In this document: one piece after another, positions 50,395 through 64,000 of the stretch | How positions within the stretch are numbered: position 1 is the stretch's first letter | Layout: every line of letters starts with the position of its first letter | DNA from: Planotetraspora phitsanulokensis | GTDB lineage: Bacteria > Actinomycetota > Actinomycetes > Streptosporangiales > Streptosporangiaceae | Assembly (NCBI RefSeq): GCF_016863295.1 | Contig: NZ_BOOP01000018.1 | Location: 124,001-188,000 of the forward strand | Reading direction: 5' to 3' | DNA: 64,000 bases | The notes under the pieces: generated by a model | Seen by the model: the letters and a program-made list of their open reading frames with translations, nothing else | What the model was told of the DNA's origin: nothing | Database searches by the model: none | Position numbers and translations under genes: made by a program

Positions 50395-51264
50395 GTGGCC
50401 ACACCAGCTCAGTGGTTAGCGGGCTCGCGCCCCCGTACGCTCCCCGCGGCCGTCGTCCCCGTCGTCGTCGGCACAGGGGCGGCGATCTCCCAAGGCGGCG
50501 CGGTCTGGTGGCGGGCCGTGATCGCCCTGTTCGTGGCGCTGGCCCTGCAGGTCGGGGTGAACTACGCCAACGACTACAGCGACGGGGTCAAGGGCACCGA
50601 CCGGGACAGGGTCGGCCCGATGCGGCTGGTCGGCTCGGGCGCGGCCGCGCCGAAGGAGGTGCTCGCCGCCGCTCTCGCGTGTTTCGCCGCCGCGGCGGTC
50701 GCCGGACTGGTCCTGGTGATCGCGACCGGCGCGTGGTGGCTGCTCCTGGTCGGGCTCGCCGCCATCCTGGCCGCGTGGTTCTACACCGGAGGATCCCGTC
50801 CGTACGGTTACCGCGCCATGGGCGAGATATCCGTCTTCGTGTTCTTCGGCCTGGTGGCCGTCGCGGGCACGACCTACGTCCAACTGGAGCGGGTGACCTG
50901 GCTGTCCCTCGTCGCGGCGATCCCGGTGGGGCTGCTCGCGTGCGCCCTGCTCGTCGTCAACAACCTGCGCGACATCGGCACCGACGGGGTGTCCGGCAAG
51001 CGGACTCTCGCCGTGGTCCTCGGTGACAGCCGCACCCGCACGCTCTACTCGGCTGCGTTGATCCTGCCGATCGTGATCGCGCTGCTTCTGGTGCCGGCGC
51101 GGCCTTTCACGCTGCTCACCCTGCTGGCCGTTCCCCTGGTGGCGGCTCCCGTCAAGGCGGTCCGCTCCGGCGCGACCGGCCCGGCGCTCATCGCCACGCT
51201 GCAGCAGACCGGCCGCCTCCAGCTCGTCTTCGGCGCCCTGTTCGCGCTCGGCCTCGCCCTCTGA
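50395..51264 (+). CDS. menA: 1,4-Dihydroxy-2-naphthoate polyprenyltransferase
   Basis: 289 residues from GTG 50395 (AAGGTAAG upstream). UbiA-family membrane prenyltransferase with about eight helices. The Asp-rich motif NYANDYSDGVKGTDRDRVGP (about 49-68) binds prenyl diphosphate magnesium, and the second motif NNLRDIGTDGVSGKRTLAV is near 186-205. SRPRTLPAAVVPVVVGTGAA at the N-terminus is the MenA hallmark. It attaches the isoprenoid tail in menaquinone synthesis. Confidence 0.94.
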   Translation: MATPAQWLAGSRPRTLPAAVVPVVVGTGAAISQGGAVWWRAVIALFVALALQVGVNYANDYSDGVKGTDRDRVGPMRLVGSGAAAPKEVLAAALACFAAAAVAGLVLVIATGAWWLLLVGLAAILAAWFYTGGSRPYGYRAMGEISVFVFFGLVAVAGTTYVQLERVTWLSLVAAIPVGLLACALLVVNNLRDIGTDGVSGKRTLAVVLGDSRTRTLYSAALILPIVIALLLVPARPFTLLTLLAVPLVAAPVKAVRSGATGPALIATLQQTGRLQLVFGALFALGLAL

Positions 51265-51274
51265 CCCATGTGCG

Positions 51275-51309
51275 TACGGCTGCCGCCGCCGAAAACGCCG
51301 GCAGCCGTA
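51275..51309. terminator. Bidirectional terminator between menA and dapB
   Basis: TACGGCTGCCG (51275-51285) pairs perfectly with CGGCAGCCGTA (51299-51309), between convergent genes. Confidence 0.8.
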
Positions 51310-51319
51310 AAGGCCCGTT

Positions 51320-53453
<2,134 letters not shown>

Positions 53454-53457
<4 letters not shown>

Positions 53458-55757
53458 GAGTTGCGGTCATCCCGGCCGCCGCGGGTGCGACGACGGGGCC
53501 TCTCGGCACGCGGCTCCTCCTGCGGCTCGTCCGCGGCGACGGGCGCGCTCTCGCCCTCGGCGCCGCCGGCGGCCTTCTCCGCGGCCTCCTTCTCGACGAC
53601 CTCGACCGGCACCAGGGACAGCTTGCCGCGGGCGTCGATCTCGGCGATCTCGACCTGGATCTTCTCGCCGACGCTCATGACGTCCTCGACGTTCTCGATG
53701 CGCTTGCCGCCGTGCAGCTTGCGGATCTGGGAGACGTGCAGCAGGCCGTCCTTGCCGGGCAGCAGCGAGACGAACGCGCCGAAGGCGGCGATCTTGACGA
53801 CCGTGCCCAGGTAGCGCTCGCCGACCTCCGGCATGTGCGGGTTGGCGATGCCGTTGATCAGCGACCGGGCCGCCTCGGCTGACGGACCGTCGGTGGCGCC
53901 GATGTAGATCGTGCCGTCGTCCTCGATCGTGATCTCGGCGCCGGTGTCGTCCTGGATCTGGTTGATCATCTTGCCCTTCGGGCCGATGACCTCGCCGATC
54001 TTGTCTACCGGGACCTTGATCGTGATGATGCGCGGCGCCGTCGGGTTCATCTCCGCCGGAGAGTCGATGGCCTCCTGCATCACGTCCAGGATCGCCAGGC
54101 GGGCGCCGCGCGCCTGCCGGAGCGCCGCGGCCAGGGCGCTGGCCGGAATGCCGTCCAGCTTGGTGTCGAGCTGCAGCGCGGTGATGACGTCCTTGGTGCC
54201 GGCGACCTTGAAGTCCATGTCGCCCATGGCGTCCTCGGCGCCGAGGATGTCGGTCAGCGTGACGTACTGGTCGCCCTCGCTGATGAGGCCCATGGCGATG
54301 CCGGCCACCATCTCCTTGAGCGGGACACCCGCGTCGAGCAGCGCCATCGTCGAGGCGCAGACCGAGCCCATCGAGGTCGATCCGTTGGAGCCCAGCGCCT
54401 CCGACACCTGCCGGATCGCGTACGGGAACTCCTCGCGCGAGGGCAGCACGGGGATGAGCGCGCGCTCGGCGAGCGCCCCGTGGCCGATCTCGCGCCGCTT
54501 GGGCGAGCCCACGCGGCCGGTCTCACCGGTGGAGTACGGCGGGAAGTTGTAGTTGTGCATGTAGCGCTTGGTGCGCTCGGGGTTCAGCGTGTCGATCATC
54601 TGCTCCATGCGGAGCATGTTCAGCGTCGTGATCCCCAGGATCTGGGTCTCACCACGCTCGAACAGAGCCGAGCCGTGCACCCGCGGCACCACGTGGACCT
54701 CGGCGTTGAGCTGCCGGATGTCCTTGGGGCCGCGCCCGTCGATGCGGACGCCCTCGCTGAGGACGCGCGCCCGCATCAGCTTCTTGGTGACCGAGCGGAA
54801 CGCGGCGCCGATCTCCTTCTCCCTGCCCTCGAAGTCGGGCAGGAGCTTCTCCGCGGCCAGCGCCTTGACCCGCTCGATCTCGAGCTCGCGCTCCTGCTTG
54901 CCCGCGATGGTCAGCGCCGAGGCCAGCTCGGTGTTGACGGCCGCGGTGACGGCCTCGAAGACGTCGTCCTGGTAGTCCAGGAAGATCGGGTACTCGGCGG
55001 TCTCCTTGGCGGCGACCCCGGCGAGCTTCGCCTGCGCGTCGCACAGGACCTTGATGAACGGCTTGGCCGCCTCGAGGCCCTGGGCGACGGTCTCCTCGTT
55101 CGGAGCGACCGCGCCCTCGGCGACCAGCTTGAGCGTGTCACGCGTCGACTCGGCCTCGACCATCATGATCGCGACGTCGCCGTCCGGCAGGACGCGCCCC
55201 GCGACGACCATGTCGAACGTGGCGTTCTCGAGCTCGGGATGCGTCGGGAAGGCCACCCACTGGCCCTCGATCAGCGCGACGCGGACGCCGCCGATCGGGC
55301 CGGAGAACGGCAGGCCGGCGAGCTGCGTGGACAGGCTGGCCGCGTTGATCGCGACCACGTCGTACAGGTGCTCCGGGTGCAGCGACATGACGGTCGCCAC
55401 GACCTGGATCTCGTTGCGCAGGCCCTTGACGAACGACGGGCGCAGCGGCCGGTCGATCAGGCGGCAGGTGAGGATCGCGTCCTCGGACGGACGGCCCTCC
55501 CTGCGGAAGAACGAGCCGGGGATCCGGCCCGCGGCGTACATCCGCTCCTCGACGTCAACCGTGAGCGGGAAGAAGTCCAAGTTCTCCTTGGGATGCTTGG
55601 ACGCTGTGGTCGCGGACAGGACCATGGTCTCGTCGTCGAGATAGACGACGGCACTTCCCGCCGCCTGGCGCGCGAGGCGACCGGTCTCGAACCGGATCGT
55701 GCGCGTGCCGAAGGAGCCGTTGTCGATGACGGCTTCCGTGCTGTGGACACCCTCCAC
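53454..55757 (-). CDS. pnp: Polyribonucleotide nucleotidyltransferase (PNPase)
   Basis: 767 residues from GTG 55757, which has AAGGAGG about seven bases upstream. Two RNase PH domains ([54 protein letters not shown] with the second-core catalytic site), KH domain ([20 protein letters not shown]) and S1 domain ([20 protein letters not shown]). An unusual acidic/Arg tail, GGRDDRNS, ends it. Phosphorolytic 3'-5' exonuclease and polymerase; actinobacterial PNPases also make ppGpp-like products in vitro. Confidence 0.96.
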
Positions 55758-56068
55758 GGGGGACCTCCTTCTCGGGTCGGTCTCCCGCGTCCTACCGTTT
55801 GCCGGGCTCCCCGTTCAGGTGCAGTGCCGGTCTTCGATCGAAGCGCCCGGTTTCGTTGTACGGCTGTCGCCGTACCTACCGGGGGCCACTACCGAGGACC
55901 GGCCCTCTCACGCCGCGGGATCGCGCGTGCTGCTTTGCTTGCGGACGCGGGGCACATGTTCTGGCGGGTCGAGGCGCCCTCCGGCGCCCTCTCCCTCTCG
56001 GCTATTCAATTGTCTCAGTCGTCCCGGTACCAGCTCTTTCGACCACCGGCTTGCCCGGGACCGTTCTC

Positions 56069-56095
56069 GTAGCAGGCCCAATTGTGGCCTGCTAC
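56069..56095 (-). other. Perfect 10-bp hairpin downstream of rpsO terminator
   Basis: GTAGCAGGCC (56069-56078) pairs with GGCCTGCTAC (56086-56095) around a 7-base loop, 5 bp beyond the rpsO terminator. It may be a second terminator or a processing site in the pnp leader. Confidence 0.55.
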
Positions 56096-56100
56096 AAGAA

Positions 56101-56126
56101 AGGAGCGGCGAAGACTCGCCGCTCCT
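56101..56126 (-). terminator. rpsO terminator
   Basis: AGGAGCGGCGA (56101-56111) pairs with TCGCCGCTCCT (56116-56126) around a 4-base loop, 8 bp after the rpsO stop, followed on the minus strand by TTCTTG. Confidence 0.85.
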
Positions 56127-56134
56127 CGCTCACG

Positions 56135-56404
56135 CTATCGGCGCAGACCCAGCCGCTCGATCAGGCTGCGGTAGCGGGTGATGTCCTTGGCCTGCAGGTA
56201 CTTGAGCAGCCGACGGCGACGGCCGACCAGCAGGAGCAGACCACGACGGCTGTGGTGGTCGTGCTTGTGGGTCTTCAGGTGCTCGGTGAGGTCGCTGATG
56301 CGCTTGCTCAGCAGCGCGATCTGGACCTCCGGCGAGCCGGTGTCGCCCTCGCCCGTGCCGTACTCGGTGACGATGGCCTTGGTGGTGGCGGTGTCAAGCG
56401 ACAC
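56135..56404 (-). CDS. rpsO: 30S ribosomal protein S15
   Basis: 89 residues from GTG 56404 (AAGGAG upstream). Complete S15: [49 protein letters not shown]. It binds 16S rRNA at the central-domain junction. Standard position between ribF and pnp. Confidence 0.97.
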   Translation of the reverse strand: MSLDTATTKAIVTEYGTGEGDTGSPEVQIALLSKRISDLTEHLKTHKHDHHSRRGLLLLVGRRRRLLKYLQAKDITRYRSLIERLGLRR

Positions 56405-56578
56405 TGCTTCTCCTTCTCATGGGAAGGCACGCGGCATACTCTCAAGCCCGCGAACGACCGTGCGTGCCTACAGTCGCCGTGACAGGCCAGCCCGGTGGCG
56501 TGGAACACCATCTGAACGTGGCTGACATGCAAGGCTACCACCGCAGTTCAGCGGGCCGCACACTTGCGATCACGGAGG

Positions 56579-56605
56579 GGCCCGGACGGCCTTCCCCGCC
56601 GGGCC
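56579..56605 (-). terminator. Possible terminator after ribF
   Basis: GGCCCGG (56579-56585) pairs with CCGGGCC (56599-56605), 8 bp after the ribF stop. Short stem, long loop, no T-run. Confidence 0.45.
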
Positions 56606-56612
56606 TGCGGGG

Positions 56613-57575
56613 TCATCGTGCCTGATCGTCCCCGACGGTCAGGTGGCGGGCCGCGTCGACGTCCGCGTGCATCTGAGCGATCAGCGCCTCGATCGAGTCG
56701 AACTTGAGCGTGTCGCGGAGCCGCTCGGAGAAGTCGACCGCCACGTGCGCGCCGTAGAGATCGAGATCGTCGCGGTCCAGCGCGTACGCCTCGACCGTGC
56801 GCGCCACTCCGTCGAAGGTCGGATTCGTGCCGATGGAGATCGCCGCAGGCCACCGCTGCCCCGCGTACGCGGACGGCTCCTGCGTGCACTGCAGCCACCC
56901 CGCGTAGACGCCGTCGGCCGGAATCGCCGTGTGCTGAGGCGATTCGACGTTGGCGGTGGGGAAGCCGAGCGCCCGTCCACGCTGGTGACCCCGGACCACC
57001 ACACCTTCGACGCGGTGGGGCCGCCCGAGCGCCGCCGCCGCGCCGACCACGTCGCCCGCGGCCAGCATTTCGCGGATCAAGGTCGACGAGATCGCGTCGC
57101 CGTTGCGGACCAGCGGCACACCTTCGATCACGTAATCGTATTTTTCGCCCAGCGTCCGCAATGTCTCGATATCGCCGGAGGCCTTGTGGCCGAAGCGGAA
57201 GTTCTCCCCCACCACGACCCCCGCCGCGTGCAGCCGGTCGACCAGGGCGGTCTGGACGAACTCGTCCGGCGACATCCGGGAGAACTCCAGCGTGAACGGC
57301 AGCACGCACACGGCGTCGACGCCCAGCTCGGCGAGCAGTTCGGTGCGCCGATGGGGAGTGGTCAGCTGCGGCGGGTGGCTGCCCGGCCGCACAACCTCGT
57401 CGGGATGGGGGTCGAAGGTCACCGCGACGGCGGGAACGCCGAGGTCGCGGGCCAGGTCGACCGCTCGGGACACCATTCGCTGGTGACCGTGGTGCACGCC
57501 GTCGAACACGCCGATCGTGACGACGGACCTGCCCCAGTCCTCCGGAACGTCGTCCAGTCCGTGCCAGCCCTGCAC
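56613..57575 (-). CDS. ribF: Bifunctional riboflavin kinase/FAD synthetase
   Basis: 320 residues from GTG 57575; the longer frame to 57824 overlaps truB and is not conserved. The N-terminal FAD synthetase domain (IGVFDGVHHGHQ, VTFDPHP, VVGENFRFGHKASGD, SSTLIREML) is followed by the C-terminal riboflavin kinase (GRALGFPTANVE, DGVYAGWLQ, IGTNPTFDG). It converts riboflavin to FMN and then FAD. It follows truB after 130 bp, the usual order. Confidence 0.95.
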   Translation of the reverse strand: MQGWHGLDDVPEDWGRSVVTIGVFDGVHHGHQRMVSRAVDLARDLGVPAVAVTFDPHPDEVVRPGSHPPQLTTPHRRTELLAELGVDAVCVLPFTLEFSRMSPDEFVQTALVDRLHAAGVVVGENFRFGHKASGDIETLRTLGEKYDYVIEGVPLVRNGDAISSTLIREMLAAGDVVGAAAALGRPHRVEGVVVRGHQRGRALGFPTANVESPQHTAIPADGVYAGWLQCTQEPSAYAGQRWPAAISIGTNPTFDGVARTVEAYALDRDDLDLYGAHVAVDFSERLRDTLKFDSIEALIAQMHADVDAARHLTVGDDQAR

Positions 57576-57705
57576 CTCGACCTCGATTCCTGTACGGCTT
57601 GCGCCAACCGGCCGAAGACAAGCCTGCCATGCCGTCCGGCGATTGCGGGAACCAGCCCCTGAACAGTCTCGCGCAGGACCGCGATCAAGGTTCCCGTCCG
57701 TGACG

Positions 57706-58605
57706 TCAGGGCACGAAGACCGCGAGCGGCCTCGCCGTGCCTCCACCCTCCTCGACCAGCGCGAGCAAAGTGCCGTCGGGACCGAAGACCCCGATGGGCC
57801 CGGATCCGAGGCCTGCCGCGGCAAGACGGCCTCCGTGCGCGACCAGCCGGGCCTCCTCCTCCGACACGTCCCTGCGGGGGAACGCGGCGGCCACGGCCTC
57901 GGCCATGGGCAGGATCACACACTCTCGTGACAGGTCCTCGATGGTCCGCGCCGAGTCGATGCCGTACGGCCCGACCCGCGTCCGGCGCAGGTAGGTGAGA
58001 TGGCCGCCCACGCCGAGGGAGGCGCCGAGATCGCGCGCGAGGGCGCGGATGTAGGTGCCGCTGGAGCAGGTGACGGTGGCGTCGACGTCGACCGTCTCCT
58101 CCTCCCGGCGGATCCCGGTCACCTCGAAGGCGTGGATCGTGACCGGACGGGCCGCGAGTTCGACCTCCTCGCCGGCCCTCGCCCGCTTGTAGGCCCGCTC
58201 CCCGTTCACCTTGATGGCACTGACCTGCGGGGGAACCTGCATGATCGCGCCGGTCAGCGCGGCGATCCCCTTGCGGACGTCCTCCTCGGCGACGTGTCCC
58301 GCGGGCGTGGTGGCGGTCACCTCGCCCTCGGCGTCGTCGGTGTTCGTGGTGACGCCGAGACGCATCGTGGCCTCGTAGACCTTCTCGGTGAGCGCAAGGT
58401 GCCCGAGGAGCCGGGTGGCCTTCTCCACGCCGACCACCAGGACCCCGGTCGCCATCGGGTCCAGGGTGCCCGCGTGGCCCACCTTGCGGGTCCCGGCGAT
58501 GCCGCGCATCTTGCCGACCACGTCATGGGACGTCCAGTCCGCCGGCTTGTCGACGATGATCAGCCCACTGGGGGGCGCGGGCCGGCGCGGCCTAGCCGTA
58601 CTCAT
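57706..58605 (-). CDS. truB: tRNA pseudouridine(55) synthase
   Basis: 299 residues from ATG 58605. GLIIVDKPADWTSHDVVGKM at the N-terminus, catalytic aspartate in HAGTLDPMATGVLVVG near residue 48, YEATMRLGVTTNTDD, and the C-terminal PUA-like VFGPDGTLLALVEE. It makes the T-loop pseudouridine in tRNA. It starts 12 bp after the last degenerate unit of the 53-bp repeat (locus C). Confidence 0.96.
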   Translation of the reverse strand: MSTARPRRPAPPSGLIIVDKPADWTSHDVVGKMRGIAGTRKVGHAGTLDPMATGVLVVGVEKATRLLGHLALTEKVYEATMRLGVTTNTDDAEGEVTATTPAGHVAEEDVRKGIAALTGAIMQVPPQVSAIKVNGERAYKRARAGEEVELAARPVTIHAFEVTGIRREEETVDVDATVTCSSGTYIRALARDLGASLGVGGHLTYLRRTRVGPYGIDSARTIEDLSRECVILPMAEAVAAAFPRRDVSEEEARLVAHGGRLAAAGLGSGPIGVFGPDGTLLALVEEGGGTARPLAVFVP

Positions 58606-58617
58606 GAGAGGTCCAAT

Positions 58618-58733
58618 GCATGGTCACGAATCGAGGGTACGCAGGTCGGGGTGCATGTTCGGGAATTCGCGCATGATCACGAACCGGTTCGTCGCAGGTC
58701 AGACGGGTCACGGCCGAACCTGTGCATGATCAC
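58618..58733 (-). repeat. 53-bp-period GTGATCATGCAC repeat array, locus C
   Basis: Read on the minus strand, cores start at 58733 (GTGATCATGCAC), 58680 (GTGATCATGCGC) and 58627 (GTGACCATGCAT), exactly 53 bp apart. GACCTGCG lies at the same offset in the first two units. The array fills the nrnA-truB gap: the nrnA stop TGA is the TGA of the first core, and the last core is 13 bp from the truB ATG. Same family as 19458 and 50168. Confidence 0.88.
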
Positions 58734-59746
58734 GCGGAAGGGTGCGGAGGGCGGAGGTGAGGGCGGAGGGCGTCCATCGTCTCTTCGGGCGACACGTGGG
58801 AGGAGAAGCCGGCGGCACTCCGGTGGCCTCCCCCGCCGAGGGCGGTGCAGGCCCTGCCCACGTCGATGGCGCCCTTGGATCGGGTCGAGACGTTCCAGAC
58901 GCCGTCGTCGGCCTCCTTGAGCACGACCGCGACGTCCGCCTCGTCGACCCGGCGGACGACGTCGATCACGCCCTCCACCTCGTCGTACGGCAGGGCGTGG
59001 GCCGCGCGGTCGGCCCTCGTCACATAGGTCCACACGATCCCGTGGCCTGCGGCCTCGGCGGGCTCCAGCGTGACGTGGTCGAGCGCCGCGCCCAGCACCC
59101 GCAGGTAGGCGAACGGCGACCGGTCCCACAGTTCGCGGGCGATCTCGTCCGGGCGCAGGCCCGCGGCGATCAGTCGCCCGGCCATGGCGTGGGCGGCGGG
59201 AGTGGTCGCCGAGTACCGGAAGGACCCGGTGTCGGTCACCAGCCCCGTGTAGAGGCAGGCGGCGACGTCCCGGTCGATCACGAGCCCGAGCCGGTGGATG
59301 AGCTCCTCCACGATCACCGTGGTCGAGGCCGCGGACGGATCGACGAGGTGCAACGAACCGAAGCCGGTGTTGGACACGTGGTGGTCGATCACCACCAGAT
59401 CCCCGGCCTTGCCCGCGTTGGGGACGAGCAGGCCGAGCCGAGCCATGGTCGAGGCGTCGAACGTGATCATCAGAGGCGGCTCCGGCGGATAGGCCGCCGG
59501 CTCCACCAGGAGATCCTGACCGGGAAGGAACCGCAGGAGCCTGGGCACCACGAACTCCCGGTCCCCGAACGAGGCGACGACGTCCACGCCCGCCCGCCGG
59601 AGGGCCAGGCCGAAGCCCAGCATCGACCCGAGCGCGTCTCCGTCCGGGGACACGTGGCAGGCGAGCGCGACGGAGCCCGCACCGCGGACCAGTTCGACGG
59701 CCCGCTCCCAGTCCGTCTCGGCGACGGCCGTACCGTGCGTGGTCAC
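58730..59746 (-). CDS. DHH-family oligoribonuclease / pAp phosphatase (NrnA-like)
   Basis: 338 residues. DHH phosphoesterase: [14 protein letters not shown] (about 31-44), [24 protein letters not shown] (DHH near 120) and TDTGSFRYS; the DHHA1 C-terminal domain contains [13 protein letters not shown]. It degrades nano-RNAs and dephosphorylates pAp. ATG 59746 overlaps the rbfA stop by 4 bp. The stop codon is contributed by the repeat core at 58733. Confidence 0.92.
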   Translation of the reverse strand: MTTHGTAVAETDWERAVELVRGAGSVALACHVSPDGDALGSMLGFGLALRRAGVDVVASFGDREFVVPRLLRFLPGQDLLVEPAAYPPEPPLMITFDASTMARLGLLVPNAGKAGDLVVIDHHVSNTGFGSLHLVDPSAASTTVIVEELIHRLGLVIDRDVAACLYTGLVTDTGSFRYSATTPAAHAMAGRLIAAGLRPDEIARELWDRSPFAYLRVLGAALDHVTLEPAEAAGHGIVWTYVTRADRAAHALPYDEVEGVIDVVRRVDEADVAVVLKEADDGVWNVSTRSKGAIDVGRACTALGGGGHRSAAGFSSHVSPEETMDALRPHLRPPHPSA

Positions 59747-60228
59747 GTTGTGCGGTGCCCCGCCCGGTCCGAGATCTCGTCCTCGTCCTCCTCATCGGCC
59801 TCGCCGTCCAGTTCTTCGTCGAACCGGTAGGGGTCGGCGTCACCGGCGAACTGCGCGCCCTCCGCCCGCTTGGCGATCTCCGCGTCCCTGGCCTTGGCCA
59901 CGGCGAGCAGGTCGTCGAGATGGCGCGCGCTGTCGGGCAGCGGGTCGTGGACGAACGTCAGCGTCGGCGTGTGCCGCAGGCCGGTCTGGCGGCCGACCTC
60001 GGACCGGATGATCCCCTTCGCGCTCTCCAGCGCGGCGGCGGTGCCGCCCCGGTCCGCCTCCGAGCCGAACACGGTGTAGAACACCGTCGCGTCACTCAGA
60101 TCAGCGGTGATCTTCGCATCCGTCACCGTCACGAAGCCGAGCCGCGGATCCTTGATCCGCCGCTCCAGCATCTCGGCGACGATCTGCTGGATGCGGTCGG
60201 CCAGCTTCCTGGCGCGGGCTGCGTCCAT
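59743..60228 (-). CDS. rbfA: 30S ribosome-binding factor A
   Basis: 161 residues from ATG 60228, which has GAGGGAG seven bases upstream; GTG 60234 is too close to it. RbfA KH fold: [53 protein letters not shown]. The acidic tail [14 protein letters not shown] is common in actinobacteria. Late 16S rRNA maturation factor. Confidence 0.94.
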   Translation of the reverse strand: MDAARARKLADRIQQIVAEMLERRIKDPRLGFVTVTDAKITADLSDATVFYTVFGSEADRGGTAAALESAKGIIRSEVGRQTGLRHTPTLTFVHDPLPDSARHLDDLLAVAKARDAEIAKRAEGAQFAGDADPYRFDEELDGEADEEDEDEISDRAGHRTT

Positions 60229-60276
60229 GCTCACGCTCCCTCGTTCGATGTACGGCTGACGCGCCGGCCGTCCGGT

Positions 60277-60576
60277 CTATTCCTCGTGGTCGTTGAACAG
60301 CCGCTGCCGGGCGGACAGCAGCTCGATCTCGGGGTGGTAGGCGACCACTCGCTCGCACGCGTCGAGCACCTCGTCGCAGTTGGCCGCCGACGCGGAGACG
60401 ACGGCGACGCCGATCTCCGCACGGCGGTGCAGGTCCAGGTGGCCGGTCTCGGCCACGGCCACACCGGGGAACCGCCGCTGCACCTCAGCGATGAGCGGGC
60501 GGATCACGGAGCGCTTCTGCTTCAGCGAATGCACGTCGCCGAGCAGGATGTCCAAAGAAAGTGCACCTACATACAT
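60277..60576 (-). CDS. DUF503 domain protein
   Basis: 99 residues. MYVGALSLDILLGDVHSLKQ followed by KRSVIRPLIAEVQRRFPGVA is the DUF503 start exactly, and VVAYHPEIELLSARQRLF the end. Function unknown despite near-universal position between infB and rbfA in Gram-positives. ATG 60576 chosen on family length; the frame is open further upstream without conservation. Confidence 0.92.
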   Translation of the reverse strand: MYVGALSLDILLGDVHSLKQKRSVIRPLIAEVQRRFPGVAVAETGHLDLHRRAEIGVAVVSASAANCDEVLDACERVVAYHPEIELLSARQRLFNDHEE

Positions 60577-60600
60577 GGGTGATGTCCACGTCTCAGACGG

Positions 60601-60633
60601 TTCGGCCGCCGCCCGGTGAGGGCGGCGGCCGAA
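60601..60633 (-). terminator. Hairpin after infB
   Basis: TTCGGCCGCCGCCC (60601-60614) pairs perfectly with GGGCGGCGGCCGAA (60620-60633) around a 5-base loop, 4 bp after the infB stop. Probably a partial terminator within the nusA-infB-rbfA operon. Confidence 0.8.
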
Positions 60634-60637
60634 GGCG

Positions 60638-63760
<3,123 letters not shown>

Positions 63761-63962
63761 TGCACTCCCTAACTCGGCCCGGGAGGCTCGCAGTGCCGCC
63801 GGACCGTCGCTACCTGGACATACTCATCGCCGCGTGCTCATCAGGCGCTCATAGCAATCTGACTCCGCCCATTCAACTCGGCGTCCTACATGACAGTTCT
63901 TCTTACGTCGGCCCCAGGCCGAATTCAGGGGCCAGCGGTAACCATTCACCCGGCGCTCACCC

Positions 63963-64000
63963 TCAGTCAAGCCCCTCAAGGTGAGCACGCAGACGCGCCA
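63963..64000 (-). CDS. C-terminal end of probable YlxR (DUF448) protein (partial)
   Basis: Only about 12 codons are in the window: ARLRAHLEGLD then TGA at 63963-63965. The call rests mainly on the conserved order nusA-ylxR-infB in actinobacteria; the visible peptide is too short to prove it. A 202-bp gap separates it from infB. Confidence 0.4.
   Translation of the reverse strand, partial: ARLRAHLEGLD

Larger units (their letters stand above)
55758..56134 (-). other. pnp leader region between rpsO and pnp
   Basis: 377 bp without a gene. It contains the rpsO terminator and a second perfect hairpin at its rpsO end (separate entries). The rest presumably carries the pnp promoter and leader. In other bacteria this leader is cut by RNase III for pnp autoregulation; no specific equivalent could be assigned here. 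Confidence 0.5.

Overview
The window is about 70% G+C actinomycete chromosome. Evidence: strong GGAGG-type ribosome binding sites, many GTG starts, SARP, LuxR-LAL, IclR, GntR and MocR regulators, CGNR and DUF402 proteins, and the gene order infB-DUF503-rbfA-nrnA-truB-ribF-rpsO-pnp-M16 peptidase-dapB ... dapA-rnj ... ftsK-rodZ-like-rimO, all on the minus strand. A family in or near Streptosporangiales is my best guess; the window alone does not fix the genus.

Layout. 1-4.1 kb: core genes rimO (partial), a RodZ-like HTH protein and ftsK. 4.2-11.4 kb: accessory stretch with a PfkB sugar kinase, the tail of a permease, two paralogous alpha/beta hydrolases either side of a broken TetR gene, and a 1000-residue LuxR regulator flanked by a 37-bp inverted repeat. 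11.7-29.6 kb: a pectin/uronate catabolic locus. It holds an IclR regulator, an enolase-superfamily enzyme, a sugar-type ABC importer without its own ATPase, two 5-dehydro-4-deoxyglucarate dehydratases, a secreted pectate lyase, a 1345-residue GH2 glycosidase with nested discoidin domains, 2,5-dioxovalerate dehydrogenase, uronate dehydrogenase, glucarate dehydratase and one unknown protein. Read together this is the oxidative route galacturonate -> galactarate -> 5-dehydro-4-deoxyglucarate -> 2,5-dioxovalerate -> 2-oxoglutarate. Two divergent promoter regions in it carry the same 14-bp palindrome type (TTCAT-N4-ATGAA), so one regulator probably controls most of it.

29.6-34.9 kb: a SARP-type ATPase regulator, an MFS exporter and a DUF402 protein. 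35.0-37.8 kb: rnj and dapA (core). 38.1-51.3 kb: second accessory stretch: a small Cys-containing protein, GntR regulators (one made only of two DNA-binding domains), radC, a DJ-1/GlxA pair, a decayed integrated element (42.55-45.15 kb) with integrase remnant, orphan histidine kinase and candidate att repeats, an R2-like diiron protein whose 3' end forms one att site, a DMT exporter/MocR pair reading from a shared operator, a 32-residue ORF, CGNR and GNAT proteins, and menA. 51.3-64 kb: the core block dapB to infB, with the last codons of a probable ylxR at the edge.

The least explained structure is a family of intergenic repeats, found at 19.5, 50.2 and 58.7 kb. Each locus has 3-4 copies of a GTGATCATGCAC core spaced 52-53 bp apart, that is five helical turns. 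No tRNA, rRNA or CRISPR array was seen.
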